This document shows positions 43,284-52,586 of a stretch of DNA of 64,000 bases, in pieces. The translations under genes and the position numbers were made by a program. Under the pieces are notes generated by a model. That model was given only the letters and a program-made list of their open reading frames with translations. It had not been told where the DNA came from and made no database searches. Within the stretch, counting starts at the first letter, position 1; each line of letters starts with the position of its first letter. The stretch is from Peptococcaceae bacterium UBA7702. GTDB taxonomy: Bacteria; Bacillota; Dehalobacteriia; UBA7702. The DNA lies in NCBI GenBank assembly GCA_002482535.1, contig DLGE01000001.1:124001-188000 (forward strand), written 5' to 3'.

Positions 43284-44568
43284 GCTGTTACTGAAGGGCG
43301 GGCGAATCGTTGACCCCGCGCAAAATATCGATATCATCGCCGATCTCTTGGTGGAAGACGGTAAGATTGCCGCCGTGGCGGAAGCCATCACCGCCGACGC
43401 CGCTGCGGAAAAAGACGTTTCTGGCCTGATCGTTGCTCCCGGTTTGGTGGATATCCACTGCCATTTAAGAGAGCCGGGGCAGGAAAGAAAGGAAACCATT
43501 GCCACCGGTACCCGGGCCGCGGCAGCCGGCGGCTTTACCACGGTTATGCCGATGCCCAATACGTCGCCGGTGGCGGACAACCCCGCGGCAATCATGTACG
43601 TGAAAGACCGGGCCAAAGATACCGGCGTGGTTCATGTCTATCCCATCGGTGCCATTACCAAAGGCAGCAACGGCAAGGAATTGGCGGAAATGAGCGCCAT
43701 GGCCGAAGTTGGCGCAAGAGCCTTTTCCGACGATGGCCGTCCCGTGGCCAGCAGCCGCATGATGCGGTTGGCTATGGAGTACAGTCTCATTACAAAATTG
43801 CCGCTGATCGCTCATGAAGAGGATCTCCTCTTAGTGGACGACGGTGATATGAACGAGGGTTATATGTCCACGGTGTTGGGGCTCAAAGGCAATCCCAAGG
43901 CGGCGGAAGAAACCATGATCGCCCGGGATATCATTTTGGCCCGTTTGACGGGAGCACGTCTTCACGTAGCCCACGTTTCCACGAAGCACGGCGCCGCCAT
44001 GATTCGCGAGGCTAAGGAAGAAGGCTTAAAAATTACAGCCGAGGTGACGCCTCACCATCTGACCCTGACGGAAGAGGCTGTGAAAAATTACGATACGAAC
44101 ACCAAGGTGAACCCGCCGTTAAGAACGCCTGAAGATGTGGAAGCTTTGCTGCAAGCGCTGAAAGACGGTACCATCGATTGTGTGGCCACCGACCACGCTC
44201 CCCATACCATTGAGGACAAGGTCATCGAATATCACTTTGCCGCCAACGGCATCAGCGGTTTTGAAACAGCGCTGCCGCTGCTTTACACGAGATTGGTGAA
44301 AACAGGAAAATTGACGCTGAATCAATTGATCGATAGCATGAGCGCCGCCCCGGCCCGGATCATGAATCTGCCCGCCGGCAGTCTCGCCGTAGGTTGTAAC
44401 GCCGACATTGTCGTCATTGACCCCGCGGGAGAAAAAGCTGTGGACTGTGAGGCCTTTTATTCCAAAGGCAAAAATACCCCCTTTGACGGGGAAGTCCTCA
44501 CCGGCTGGCCGGTGCTGACCGTCGTTGACGGGGTTATCGTGATGGAAAACGGAGAGATAAAGGAGTAA
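43276..44568 (+). CDS. pyrC: Dihydroorotase
   Basis: A 430-residue amidohydrolase with the metal-binding VDIHCHLREPGQERKETIATGTRAAAAGGFT, later histidines in LPLIAHEEDLL and HVAHVSTKHG, and the last metal aspartate in VATDHAPHTIEDK. It is the type I (PyrC/AllB-like) dihydroorotase of Bacillota. The TTG at 43276 is preferred, with GGAGGTGA upstream, over a GTG at 43261. Confidence 0.95.
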   Translation: MSKLLLKGGRIVDPAQNIDIIADLLVEDGKIAAVAEAITADAAAEKDVSGLIVAPGLVDIHCHLREPGQERKETIATGTRAAAAGGFTTVMPMPNTSPVADNPAAIMYVKDRAKDTGVVHVYPIGAITKGSNGKELAEMSAMAEVGARAFSDDGRPVASSRMMRLAMEYSLITKLPLIAHEEDLLLVDDGDMNEGYMSTVLGLKGNPKAAEETMIARDIILARLTGARLHVAHVSTKHGAAMIREAKEEGLKITAEVTPHHLTLTEEAVKNYDTNTKVNPPLRTPEDVEALLQALKDGTIDCVATDHAPHTIEDKVIEYHFAANGISGFETALPLLYTRLVKTGKLTLNQLIDSMSAAPARIMNLPAGSLAVGCNADIVVIDPAGEKAVDCEAFYSKGKNTPFDGEVLTGWPVLTVVDGVIVMENGEIKE

Positions 44569-44576
44569 TTTCGTTT

Positions 44577-45350
44577 ATGGTTGAACAAGGAAAGATACTG
44601 ATCAATGAACATGTGGGAAAAGATATCTGGCGCATGGAGTTGAAGGCGCCCTGGATCGCCCGGAAAGCGCGTCCGGGACAGTTCGTCAACGTACGTTTGA
44701 GCGAACATACCGACCCGTTGCTGCGCCGCCCCATCAGCCTCCACGGCATTGACGCCGATAACGGGATCATCTGTTTCCTCTATCTTGTGGTAGGCAAGGG
44801 CACGAAAATGATGTCCAAATTGGAAAACGGCGATCATCTTGATTTGCTGGGGCCTTTGGGGAACGGCTTTTCCACCGCTTTTCAAGGCAGACGCGCCGTG
44901 CTTATCGGCGGCGGCATTGGCTCCGCGCCACTTTACCCCCTGTTAGAAGCATTGAAAGCCCAGAAGAAAGATGTCACGCTGCTATACGGCGTCAAAGATC
45001 AAGAAAGCATTGTTTGCCTTGATCTATACAAAGAAAACCAAGCGGAAGTGATCATCACCACGGAAGACGGTTCCGCCGGTGAAAAGGGCTTTGTGACAGC
45101 CCCTTTTGAAGCATTGCTGAAAAACGGGGGCATCGATTACGTTTACGCCTGTGGGCCTGGGGCGATGCTCCGCGCTGTGGAAGAGCTGACGCTGCAATAT
45201 GGCGTTGACGGAGAGATCTCCACCGAAGCCAACATGGGCTGCGGTTTAGGCGTTTGTCTCAGTTGCAGCACACCGGGGAAAGACGGCAAAAACCGCAAGG
45301 TTTGCACCGACGGTCCTGTGTTCAAAATGGGGGAATTGGCTTATGAGTAA
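44577..45350 (+). CDS. pyrK: Dihydroorotate dehydrogenase electron-transfer subunit
   Basis: A 257-residue FAD and 2Fe-2S protein. FAD-binding RRPISLHGID and NAD-binding GGGIGSAPLYPLLEAL are visible; the iron-sulfur cysteines lie in MGCGLGVCLSCS and KVCTDGPVF. It passes electrons from PyrD to NAD, making the type 1B enzyme. It overlaps pyrD by 8 bases. Confidence 0.95.
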   Translation: MVEQGKILINEHVGKDIWRMELKAPWIARKARPGQFVNVRLSEHTDPLLRRPISLHGIDADNGIICFLYLVVGKGTKMMSKLENGDHLDLLGPLGNGFSTAFQGRRAVLIGGGIGSAPLYPLLEALKAQKKDVTLLYGVKDQESIVCLDLYKENQAEVIITTEDGSAGEKGFVTAPFEALLKNGGIDYVYACGPGAMLRAVEELTLQYGVDGEISTEANMGCGLGVCLSCSTPGKDGKNRKVCTDGPVFKMGELAYE

Positions 45351-46284
45351 AGTGAAAACTGCCGTAAAGATCGGCGCATTGACCATGAAAAATCCTGTGA
45401 CCACCGCCTCGGGCACCTTTGGCTCCGGCCTTGAGATGAGGGAATACGTGGATCTGCGGAAACTCGGCGCCATTACGGTGAAGGGTACCACCCTGGAACC
45501 CCGGTCCGGGAACCTCCTGCCCCGCTGCACGGAAACGCCTTCCGGTACCTTGAATTCCATCGGTTTGGAAAACCCCGGCGTCGACGTGTTTGTCGCTGAC
45601 ATTCTGCCCCAAGTGGCAGCTTATGAAACGCCAATCATCGTCAACATCGCCGGCAGCGAGATCACGGAATATGGCCGCCTGGCCGAGATTTTGGAAAAAG
45701 AGGCTGCCGTCTCTGCCCTGGAAGCCAATGTGTCCTGCCCCAACGTGAAAAGTGGCGGCATGGCTTTGGGCACCGACCCCGATCTCGTTTATCAAGTGAC
45801 GAAGCTGGTGAAAGAGCATAGCAGCAAACCGGTGATCGTGAAGCTTTCACCCAATGTCACCGATATTGTGTCCATTGCCAAGGCGGCGGCGGAGGGGGGC
45901 GCAGACGGCCTCAATCTGATCAATTCCGTGCTGGGACTCGCCATCGACATGGAAAAGAAGCGGCCGGCCCTGGGCAACATTGTCGGCGGTCTTTCCGGCC
46001 CCGCCATCAAGCCCATTGCCTTGAGGATGGTTTATCAAACCGCCCAGGCGGTGGAGATTCCCATCATCGGCTTGGGGGGCATCGTCTCCTGGCAGGACGC
46101 CGTTGAGTTTTTGATGGCCGGCGCTACCGCCGTGGGCATCGGCACCGGTAATTTCCTTGATCCTGCCACCACCATGAAGGTCGTGGACGGCATCGAGCAA
46201 TACCTCATCGACAACGGTTATGACGATGTTCAGGATATCATTGGCATTGCCTGGAAGAATCAGCGTGACGGAAAGGATGGTTGA
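45343..46284 (+). CDS. pyrD: Dihydroorotate dehydrogenase, type 1B catalytic subunit
   Basis: A 313-residue FMN barrel with ASGTFGSGLEM, ITVKGTTLEPRSGN and the catalytic cysteine in LEANVSCPNVKSGGMALG (type 1B uses Cys as base), and IGLGGIVSWQDAVEFLMAGATAVGIGTG at the phosphate site. Works with PyrK. It ends one base before pyrF. Confidence 0.96.
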   Translation: MSKVKTAVKIGALTMKNPVTTASGTFGSGLEMREYVDLRKLGAITVKGTTLEPRSGNLLPRCTETPSGTLNSIGLENPGVDVFVADILPQVAAYETPIIVNIAGSEITEYGRLAEILEKEAAVSALEANVSCPNVKSGGMALGTDPDLVYQVTKLVKEHSSKPVIVKLSPNVTDIVSIAKAAAEGGADGLNLINSVLGLAIDMEKKRPALGNIVGGLSGPAIKPIALRMVYQTAQAVEIPIIGLGGIVSWQDAVEFLMAGATAVGIGTGNFLDPATTMKVVDGIEQYLIDNGYDDVQDIIGIAWKNQRDGKDG

Positions 46285-46285
46285 T

Positions 46286-47014
46286 ATGTCTGCCTTAAGT
46301 GATCAAATTATTGTGGCCTTGGATGTCCCCACCAGGGAGGAGGCCTTATCCATTGTGGAAGAGCTCGGCGCCAAAGTCGGCGCTTATAAAATCGGTATGC
46401 AGCTATACAATGCCTGCGGCCCGGAAATACTCCAGGCGGTCAAGGAAAGGAACGGCAGGGTTTTCCTGGATTTGAAATTCCACGATATCCCCAACACCGT
46501 GGCCTCCGCCGCCCGTGTTGCGGCCAACCTTGACGTCTTTATGTTCAATGTCCACGCCTCAGGCGGCAGTGCCATGATGAAAGCCGCCGCCAAGGCTTTG
46601 CAAGAAGAAGCGGCGAAACAGGGCAAAAAAAGACCCTTGCTCATCGCCGTGACCGTGTTAACTTCCATGAGCGAAGAGGAGTTACAGGACGAAATCGGCG
46701 TCAGCCGGGCCATGGCGGAACAGGTGGCGGCTTTGGCCAAGCTGACCAAAGAAAGCGGTCTCGACGGTGTGGTGGCTTCCCCTCGGGAAATCAAAATCAT
46801 CCGGGAAGTTTGTGGCGAGGACTTTCTCATCGTGACGCCGGGGATCCGTCCCGCCGATGCCGCCGCTGATGATCAAAAACGGATCAAAACGCCGCGGGAC
46901 GCCGTGGGCGACGGCGCCGATTACCTGGTAATCGGCAGGCCCATCACTCAAGCGGCCAACCGTTCCGCCGCCGTGGAGGCCATCGTCGCCGATATGGAAC
47001 TTGCGATAAAATAA
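46286..47014 (+). CDS. pyrF: Orotidine-5'-phosphate decarboxylase
   Basis: A 242-residue barrel enzyme with IVALDVPTREEALSIVEELG, the catalytic DLKFHDIPNTV, and VTPGIRPADAAADDQKR near the C-terminus. It makes UMP. The start at 46286 is right after the pyrD stop, with GGAAAGGA upstream; an earlier ATG overlaps pyrD. Confidence 0.95.
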   Translation: MSALSDQIIVALDVPTREEALSIVEELGAKVGAYKIGMQLYNACGPEILQAVKERNGRVFLDLKFHDIPNTVASAARVAANLDVFMFNVHASGGSAMMKAAAKALQEEAAKQGKKRPLLIAVTVLTSMSEEELQDEIGVSRAMAEQVAALAKLTKESGLDGVVASPREIKIIREVCGEDFLIVTPGIRPADAAADDQKRIKTPRDAVGDGADYLVIGRPITQAANRSAAVEAIVADMELAIK

Positions 47015-47029
47015 AAGGAGATAGCGATC

Positions 47030-47608
47030 ATGGAACAAAATGAAATTTACGAAATCTTTAAGAAATCCGGCGCCCTTTTGGAAGGTCACTTTCTGCTGAC
47101 CTCCGGCCGTCACTCCAACCGCTACATGCAATGCGCCCAAGTGCTGAAATACCCGGAATACACCGAAAAGCTCTGTAAAGTCATTGCCGATGCCTACCGA
47201 GACAGCGGTGTGGAACTGGTGGTGGGCCCCGCCATGGGCGGGATTCTCGTCGCCTATGAAGTGGCAAAACAGTTGGGGGTACCCAATATCTTTGCAGAAC
47301 GGGAAAACGGTAAAATGGTTTTACGCAGAAACTTCTCCATTGAAAAAGGGCAAAAGGTCCTTGTGGTGGAAGACGTCGTTACCACCGGCGGTTCCGTGCT
47401 GGAGGTGATCAACATCGTCAAGGAGGCCGGCGGTGATCTGGTTGGCGCCGGTGTCTTGGTGGACCGCAGCAACGGTACTGTGGATCTGGGCGTGCAGTTG
47501 GTGCCGGTGCTCTCTATGGAAGTGGTCAGTTACGATGCCGCAGAATGCCCCATGTGCAAAAACGGAGAAGGGGAACCTTATAAGCCGGGCAGCCGTAACT
47601 TAAAATAG
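47030..47608 (+). CDS. pyrE: Orotate phosphoribosyltransferase
   Basis: A 192-residue enzyme with LTSGRHSNRYMQC, GPAMGGILVAYEVAKQLG and the PRPP motif VLVVEDVVTTGGSVLEVI. It couples orotate to PRPP just before PyrF. Last gene of the operon; a GC-rich hairpin follows. Confidence 0.96.
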   Translation: MEQNEIYEIFKKSGALLEGHFLLTSGRHSNRYMQCAQVLKYPEYTEKLCKVIADAYRDSGVELVVGPAMGGILVAYEVAKQLGVPNIFAERENGKMVLRRNFSIEKGQKVLVVEDVVTTGGSVLEVINIVKEAGGDLVGAGVLVDRSNGTVDLGVQLVPVLSMEVVSYDAAECPMCKNGEGEPYKPGSRNLK

Positions 47609-47617
47609 TATAAAGTA

Positions 47618-47646
47618 AACGCCGGGGCGCTGCCCCGGCGTTCGTA
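47618..47646 (+). terminator. Terminator of the pyr operon
   Basis: AACGCCGGGGC pairs with GCCCCGGCGTT after pyrE; the T-run is short. Confidence 0.65.
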
Positions 47647-47659
47647 TTCTATATCATGA

Positions 47660-48511
47660 TTATGACATTTTCCGATGGTTTTTGGCTTTTCGTACTTCTT
47701 CCCTTAAACCCTCCAGCTGAAGGGCTAAACTTCTTTTGATTGGCCGTATGTCGGGGAAGGAACGCAAAATATATCTTTCCGAAGCAGTGAGACGCAAGCG
47801 CAGTTCGCGCAGGTGCTCTTTGCCTTCGCCGACGAGCGCCTCTTTCCTGTTTTCCAGGGATTCCTTTAGGTTTTCTTTGCCCTCCGCTAACTGCTCTAAA
47901 AGATCTTCCTTGCCTTCGATGAGGTGCTCCCTGATTTCCTGCTGGTATTTTGTCAATTCCTCTTTTAGGTGTTCCTGAGCTTCCCGGAGCTTTTCCAGAT
48001 TGCTTTTCAGACGGAAACTGGCATGGACGGAAATGATGAAGTCCACCAAAAACAGAACGCCGAAAAAGATGGCGAGGATGAAGAGGATGTTATGGGGCAG
48101 GAGGGCGGTGCGGGCTTCAACAAAAGGATGCAGGATCTTGGTTAAAGCGAGGGCCAACAGGCCGAAGAGGGTGGAGTTTAGCAGACAGACCCGGCCGTTG
48201 AGGTTAAGAAAGCGCTCGGAATAGTCCCACCAACGCATTTTGAAGATTTTTTCCATGGCGTAACTGGTGATGTACTCCAATACCGAAGTGAGTAAAAAGC
48301 TGATTACAAAGATGAGAACCCAGTTTTCAATGGGTTTTAAGACGATGAGCAGAATCAGCGCGCCTGTACCGTAAATGGGGCAGAGCGGCCCCCGGAGGAA
48401 CCCCCGCTCCACAAAGCGGCGCTCCAGCACAGAACAGTAAACGGTTTCCACAACCCAGCCGAGAACAGAATAGATGATGAAATATAAAAACCAAAGGGAA
48501 AATAGAACCAT
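47660..48511 (-). CDS. CmpB/PF06541-like membrane protein with coiled-coil tail
   Basis: A 283-residue protein. Residues 1 to ~170 hold five or six membrane spans with the family motifs YSVLGWVVETVYCSV, ERGFLRGPLCPIYGTGA and DYSERFLNLNGRVCL. The remainder is a long charged coiled coil (EKLREAQEHLKEELTKYQQEI...) ending in a basic tail. The family is annotated as putative ABC transporter type IV but no ATPase is linked and the role is unknown. The coiled coil would face one side as a partner-binding stalk. GGGGG lies before the ATG. Confidence 0.8.
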   Translation of the reverse strand: MVLFSLWFLYFIIYSVLGWVVETVYCSVLERRFVERGFLRGPLCPIYGTGALILLIVLKPIENWVLIFVISFLLTSVLEYITSYAMEKIFKMRWWDYSERFLNLNGRVCLLNSTLFGLLALALTKILHPFVEARTALLPHNILFILAIFFGVLFLVDFIISVHASFRLKSNLEKLREAQEHLKEELTKYQQEIREHLIEGKEDLLEQLAEGKENLKESLENRKEALVGEGKEHLRELRLRLTASERYILRSFPDIRPIKRSLALQLEGLREEVRKAKNHRKMS

Positions 48512-48583
48512 AGTGTGTCCCCCTATCTGATAGTTGTATTATAGAAAAACAGCGGTAAAATGTCAATGCAGGGAATATTTCAC

Positions 48584-48612
48584 TTGACAAGGGGGAAAAG
48601 GTCAGGTATAAT
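48584..48612 (+). promoter_or_regulatory. Consensus promoter for the L21-L27-obg operon
   Basis: Exact TTGACA (48584-48589), 17-base spacer and exact TATAAT (48607-48612), the strongest promoter match in the window, as expected for ribosomal protein genes. Confidence 0.9.
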
Positions 48613-48619
48613 TTGACTG

Positions 48620-48690
48620 TTACAACCGCGTTTTTTATGTCTTTCAGTGGCTTTGCCCGCATAAAAAAGCGAGGATAAACGGAGGTAAAA
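48620..48690 (+). promoter_or_regulatory. Putative L21 autoregulatory leader
   Basis: From the expected transcription start to the rplU ATG, CGC(G)TTTTTTATG (48627-48639) pairs with CATAAAAAAGCG (48660-48671) around a loop with CAGTGGCTTTGCCC. Position and shape fit the L21 leader class of Bacillota that binds L21; assignment is by analogy. AACGGAGGT at about 48679-48687 is the ribosome site. Confidence 0.6.
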
Positions 48691-49002
48691 ATGTACGCAA
48701 TCATTGAAACCGGCGGCAAACAGTATAAAGTTGCCGTGGGTGAGAAAGTCAAAGTCGAAAAGCTTACCGTAGACCAAGGCGGAGAAGTTGTTTTCGATAA
48801 AATTGTCGCCGTGAAGAATGACGAAGGCTTGAAAGCCGGCGCTCCCTATGTGGAAGGCGCTAAAGTGGTCGGTGAAGTAACCGAACAGGGAAAACATAAA
48901 AAAATCGTCGTTGTTCACTACAAACCCAAAAAGAACATCAGAAAGAAAAACGGTCACAGACAACCCTATACGGAAGTGCTCGTGAAAGATATCACATTAT
49001 AA
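48691..49002 (+). CDS. rplU: Ribosomal protein L21
   Basis: A 103-residue protein beginning MYAIIETGGKQYKVAVGEKVKVEKL, with KHKKIVVVHYKPKKNIRKKNGHRQPYT near the C-terminus, both diagnostic. It binds 23S rRNA domain I. Codon use is strongly biased. It is followed directly by rpmA without the usual intervening prp gene. Confidence 0.98.
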   Translation: MYAIIETGGKQYKVAVGEKVKVEKLTVDQGGEVVFDKIVAVKNDEGLKAGAPYVEGAKVVGEVTEQGKHKKIVVVHYKPKKNIRKKNGHRQPYTEVLVKDITL

Positions 49003-49018
49003 GGAGGTGGGATTTTAA

Positions 49019-49279
49019 ATGGCACATAAAAAAGCAGGCGGCAGTTCCAAAAACGGTCGCGACAGTAAACCTAAAATGCTCGGTTTGAAAAGACATGACG
49101 GTCAGTTCGTTACAGCCGGCAGTATCCTTGTGAGACAACGGGGAACAAAATTCCATCCCGGTAATAACGTGGGTCTCGGCAGAGACGATACGCTCTTTGC
49201 GAAAATGGACGGCTATGTGAGTTTCGAGAAAACCAGCCATACCAGAAAACAAGTGAGCGTTTACGCAGAACGTAGCTAA
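49019..49279 (+). CDS. rpmA: Ribosomal protein L27
   Basis: An 86-residue protein beginning MAHKKAGGSSKNGRDSKPKM. The N-terminus starts with the mature-type AHKKAGGS and lacks the short leader that many Bacillota L27 proteins carry and remove with the Prp protease. AAGGAGGTGGG precedes the ATG. A terminator follows, separating L21-L27 from obgE. Confidence 0.98.
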   Translation: MAHKKAGGSSKNGRDSKPKMLGLKRHDGQFVTAGSILVRQRGTKFHPGNNVGLGRDDTLFAKMDGYVSFEKTSHTRKQVSVYAERS

Positions 49280-49290
49280 TTTGTAAAGTA

Positions 49291-49318
49291 AACCGGAGCG
49301 GAAGCTCCGGTTTTTTTT
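49291..49318 (+). terminator. Terminator after rpmA
   Basis: AACCGGAGC-GGAA-GCTCCGG stem with eight T residues. Confidence 0.88.
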
Positions 49319-49362
49319 CGTTGGTTACGGTAATGCTAACCGTAAAAAAGTAAGGAGAAGCG

Positions 49363-50634
49363 ATGTTTTACGACAGAGCAAAAATCTATTTGAAAGCCGG
49401 CGACGGCGGGAATGGTCTCGTTTCCTTTCGCAGGGAAAAGTTCGTTCCCGAAGGCGGCCCCAACGGCGGCGATGGTGGCCGCGGCGGCAATATTTACCTT
49501 GTCGCCGACCACAATCTCCGCACGTTGCTGGATTTCAAAATGAAACAGCATTATAAAGCGCCGAAAGGGGAAAACGGGCAAAACAGCAATAAAACCGGGA
49601 AGTCCGGTCAGGATATCTACCTCAACGTGCCCCTCGGCACCGTGGTGCGCTTCGACGGCGAGGAAGCGATCTTTGCCGATCTTGTGGAGAACGGCCAAAA
49701 AGTTCAAGTGGTCAAAGGCGGCCGCGGCGGCCGCGGCAATGCCCGCTTTGCTTCCAACCGCGATAAAGCGCCGGAAGTGGCGGAAAAAGGAGAACCGGGA
49801 GAAGAGGTCTGGATCCGTCTGGAACTGAAAGTTTTGGCCGACGTCGGCCTTGTGGGTATGCCCAATGCCGGAAAGTCCACCTTTATTTCCAGAGTTTCCG
49901 CTGCCCGTCCCAAAATCGCCGATTACCCTTTTACCACATTGGAACCGCATCTCGGTATTGTCGATCTTGGAGAGGGGCAGACCTTCTGTATTGCCGACGT
50001 GCCGGGACTCATTGAAAACGCTCATGAAGGCGCCGGTCTCGGTCATCACTTTCTGCGCCACCTGGAACGCACGAAAGTTCTCTTGCATTTGATCGATATG
50101 TCCGGTCAGGAGGGCAGAGACCCCTTGACGGATTTTGAGATCATCAGCAACGAGTTGATCAAATATAAAGAAGAACTCGGTGAAAAGCCCAGAATCATTG
50201 CGGCCAATAAAATGGACCTGCCGGAATCAGCGGAAAACTTGAAGCGGCTTACGGAACAATACGGCGCTGATTTTGAAATCTATCCGATTTCCGCCGCCAC
50301 GGACCATGACCTGAAAAAGGTTCTCTTCCGTTGCCATGAGCTGATTTTGGCGGCTCCCAAAGTGGAGGCCAAAAAAGAAGAAGAAATCAAGGTGACCACC
50401 TTTGAAAAACGGCGTCCCTTTACGATCTGCCGCAATGATCGCGGCGCATTTGTTGTGGAAGGGGACGAGGTGAAAAAGTGGCTTGCCATGACGGATTTCG
50501 GTAACGAGGCCGCGGTCAAGCGTTTGCAGCGGATCTTTAAAGCCATGGGCCTTGACGAGGGACTACGTCGGGCCGGCGCCAAGGAAGGCGATACCGTCGT
50601 CGTTTATGACCTCGTATTCGATTACGCCGATTAA
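49363..50634 (+). CDS. obgE: GTPase Obg
   Basis: A 423-residue GTPase in three parts: the glycine-rich Obg fold (residues 1 to ~158, FVPEGGPNGGDGGRGGNIYL), the G domain with GMPNAGKS (about 165-172), DVPGL and NKMDL, and a C-terminal OCT domain (about 345-423). It takes part in late 50S assembly and stress response. It follows the ribosomal L21/L27 genes, as is conserved. GGAGAAG precedes the ATG. Confidence 0.97.
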   Translation: MFYDRAKIYLKAGDGGNGLVSFRREKFVPEGGPNGGDGGRGGNIYLVADHNLRTLLDFKMKQHYKAPKGENGQNSNKTGKSGQDIYLNVPLGTVVRFDGEEAIFADLVENGQKVQVVKGGRGGRGNARFASNRDKAPEVAEKGEPGEEVWIRLELKVLADVGLVGMPNAGKSTFISRVSAARPKIADYPFTTLEPHLGIVDLGEGQTFCIADVPGLIENAHEGAGLGHHFLRHLERTKVLLHLIDMSGQEGRDPLTDFEIISNELIKYKEELGEKPRIIAANKMDLPESAENLKRLTEQYGADFEIYPISAATDHDLKKVLFRCHELILAAPKVEAKKEEEIKVTTFEKRRPFTICRNDRGAFVVEGDEVKKWLAMTDFGNEAAVKRLQRIFKAMGLDEGLRRAGAKEGDTVVVYDLVFDYAD

Positions 50635-50644
50635 AGGAGAAGAA

Positions 50645-50935
50645 ATGCTAACAGGAAAACAAAAACGCTATTTACGCAGTAAAGCCATGACTATGGACGC
50701 TCTCTACCAGATCGGCAAAGAAGGCCTTGGCGAAAATTTTACAAAACAGATCGACGACGCCCTTGAAGCCAGAGAGCTGATTAAGATTAAAATATTGAAA
50801 AATTCAGCGGAGGAAGCAGGGGACGCGGGGCGCAATCTAAGCGCCGCCCTCGGCGCGGAATTGGTGCAGACCATTGGTCACTGCATCGTCCTTTATCGGA
50901 AATCAAAAAACAAACCCAAAATCGAATTGCCCTAA
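50645..50935 (+). CDS. yhbY: YhbY-family RNA-binding protein (CRM domain)
   Basis: A 96-residue protein with LTGKQKRYLRSKAMTMDALYQIGKEGLGENF and RELIKIKILKNSAEE, the CRM-domain signature of YhbY, a ribosome-assembly factor. The start at 50645 follows AAAGGAGAAG; the upstream frame inside obgE is rejected. Its position after obgE is conserved in Bacillota. Confidence 0.94.
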   Translation: MLTGKQKRYLRSKAMTMDALYQIGKEGLGENFTKQIDDALEARELIKIKILKNSAEEAGDAGRNLSAALGAELVQTIGHCIVLYRKSKNKPKIELP

Positions 50936-50942
50936 AGTATAC

Positions 50943-50975
50943 AGAAGGAGAAACAGATTGCTTCTCCTTTTGTTC
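50943..50975 (+). terminator. Terminator after yhbY
   Basis: AGAAGGAGAA pairs with TTCTCCTTTT around CAGATTGC, followed by T-rich sequence. Confidence 0.65.
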
Positions 50976-51142
50976 TTATCGGCAGGTCCATTTGAAAATT
51001 GCCTGGCAGCGGTGGCGTTTATGCTGGGGAATCCCTTTGGCCGCGGCGGCTTGTCCGCAGATTTTTGCCTTTGGTTAAAAGCACAAAAGCTCAAAGGCGG
51101 AACTTTTTGCCCCAGTGATGATTGGAAGAAGGAGAAAACAGG

Positions 51143-52480
51143 ATGCCGGAAGAAACCTTAATCTACGATAAACCGGTGAATTTTCATAATATGCTCAAAT
51201 TCGCCTTGCCCACAGTGCTGATGACGATGTTTAGTTCCGCCTACGGTATGGTGGACGGCGTGATCGTCTCCCGTTTTGTGGGCAGCGTCGGTTTGGCCGC
51301 CATCAATATCGTGATGCCGCTGTTCTTTTTTGTGATCGGTTTGAGTATCGTTTTTGCCACCGGCGGCAATGCGGTGGTGGCCAGCCGTCTCGGCGCGGGA
51401 AAGCCCCGGGAAGCCAATACCTTTTTCTCTTTGGTGCTGATCAGTGCCGTGACCGTAACCGCGGTTTTCGCTATTTTTGCGGTGGCTTTTGCCGAACCCC
51501 TTTATACCTTTCTCGGTGCCGATGAAGAATTGCTGCCCTATTGCCTCAAATACGGTAATGTCGTAATCGCTTTCAGCGCCATGATCGTACTGCAATATAT
51601 GTTCCAAATATTTTTGGTGACAGCGGGAAAACCCCATTTCGGGCTCGTTCTCGCCGTGATTACCGGTTGCGTCAACGTGGTTTTAGACCTGCTCTTTGTC
51701 GCCGTTTTCGACTGGGGTATCCAGGGCGCGGCCATCGCCACGGTGACCGCCAGCACCATCGGTTCCCTGCTGCCGCTGTTTTTCTTTCGTTCACGCCGGT
51801 TTCTGCTGCACCTTTGCCGCCCTCGTTGGGAGGCCAAACAGCTCCTCCATGCCATGGTCAACGGCTCCTCGGAAATGGTCAATAGTTTGGCCATCGCCTT
51901 TGTGACGTTCCTTTTTAATTTGCAGATGATGTCTTATCTCGGCGAAAAAGGAGTTGCGGCCATCTCTTCCTCCCTTTATATTCAGGATTTGTTCCTTTCC
52001 GCCATCATGGGCTTTTCTATGGGGGTCGCCCCGGTGCTCAGCTATTATTACGGCGCGAAAAATACGGAAAGCCTGCGCAAAGTTTTTCTCATTTGTATTC
52101 GGGTTATCGCTTTTGCCAGTGTCATCCTGTTTGCATGCGCGGAGCTGTTTGCCGCGCCCCTGGTGAATATCTTCGCCGGAAATGACGATGTTCTGCAAAA
52201 AATGGCGCTTACAGGCTTTCGTCTCTTTTCCGTGGGCTTTCTCTTCAGTTCTTTCAATATCTTTGCTTCGGGGCTCTTTACTTCCCTTTGCAACGGCAAG
52301 ATTTCCGCTTTGATCGCTTTTTTAAGAGCCTTTATTTTTCAGGCCGGCGCGATTTTATTGCTGCCCTTGATCATCGAGGTGAACGGTATTTGGCTGGCAG
52401 TGCCCTTGGCGGAAATGATCACCGTCCTCATCGTGTTTTTCCTGATTCGCCATTATCGCACAGAGTATCATTATTGGTAA
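51143..52480 (+). CDS. MATE-family efflux transporter
   Basis: A 445-residue protein with 12 predicted membrane spans, KFALPTVLMTMFSSAYGMVDGVIVSRFVG at the first span and SMGVAPVLSYYYGAKN in the second half, as in the MATE family. The start at 51143 follows AGAAGGAGAA; a TTG at 51122 is the weaker alternative. It is only distantly related to the MATE gene at 32799. The 50980-51140 upstream stretch has no clear gene. Confidence 0.93.
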   Translation: MPEETLIYDKPVNFHNMLKFALPTVLMTMFSSAYGMVDGVIVSRFVGSVGLAAINIVMPLFFFVIGLSIVFATGGNAVVASRLGAGKPREANTFFSLVLISAVTVTAVFAIFAVAFAEPLYTFLGADEELLPYCLKYGNVVIAFSAMIVLQYMFQIFLVTAGKPHFGLVLAVITGCVNVVLDLLFVAVFDWGIQGAAIATVTASTIGSLLPLFFFRSRRFLLHLCRPRWEAKQLLHAMVNGSSEMVNSLAIAFVTFLFNLQMMSYLGEKGVAAISSSLYIQDLFLSAIMGFSMGVAPVLSYYYGAKNTESLRKVFLICIRVIAFASVILFACAELFAAPLVNIFAGNDDVLQKMALTGFRLFSVGFLFSSFNIFASGLFTSLCNGKISALIAFLRAFIFQAGAILLLPLIIEVNGIWLAVPLAEMITVLIVFFLIRHYRTEYHYW

Positions 52481-52501
52481 GGGACAAAAAGGATTGCGGA
52501 A

Positions 52502-52550
52502 CAAAAAACAGCGGCTGCCGGGTTATAACGGCAGCCGCTGAACTTTTTTA
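52502..52550. terminator. Bidirectional terminator between MATE and leuB
   Basis: CAGCGGCTGCCG pairs with CGGCAGCCGCTG; A-run on the left and T-run on the right serve both convergent genes. Confidence 0.85.
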
Positions 52551-52586
52551 AAACGGTTTTCTCCACCGCTTTTTGAGCCGCCGCGC

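Noticed and set aside
50874..51161. 95-codon frame between yhbY and the second MATE gene
   Set aside because: Overlaps both genes, no ribosome site, no conserved features.
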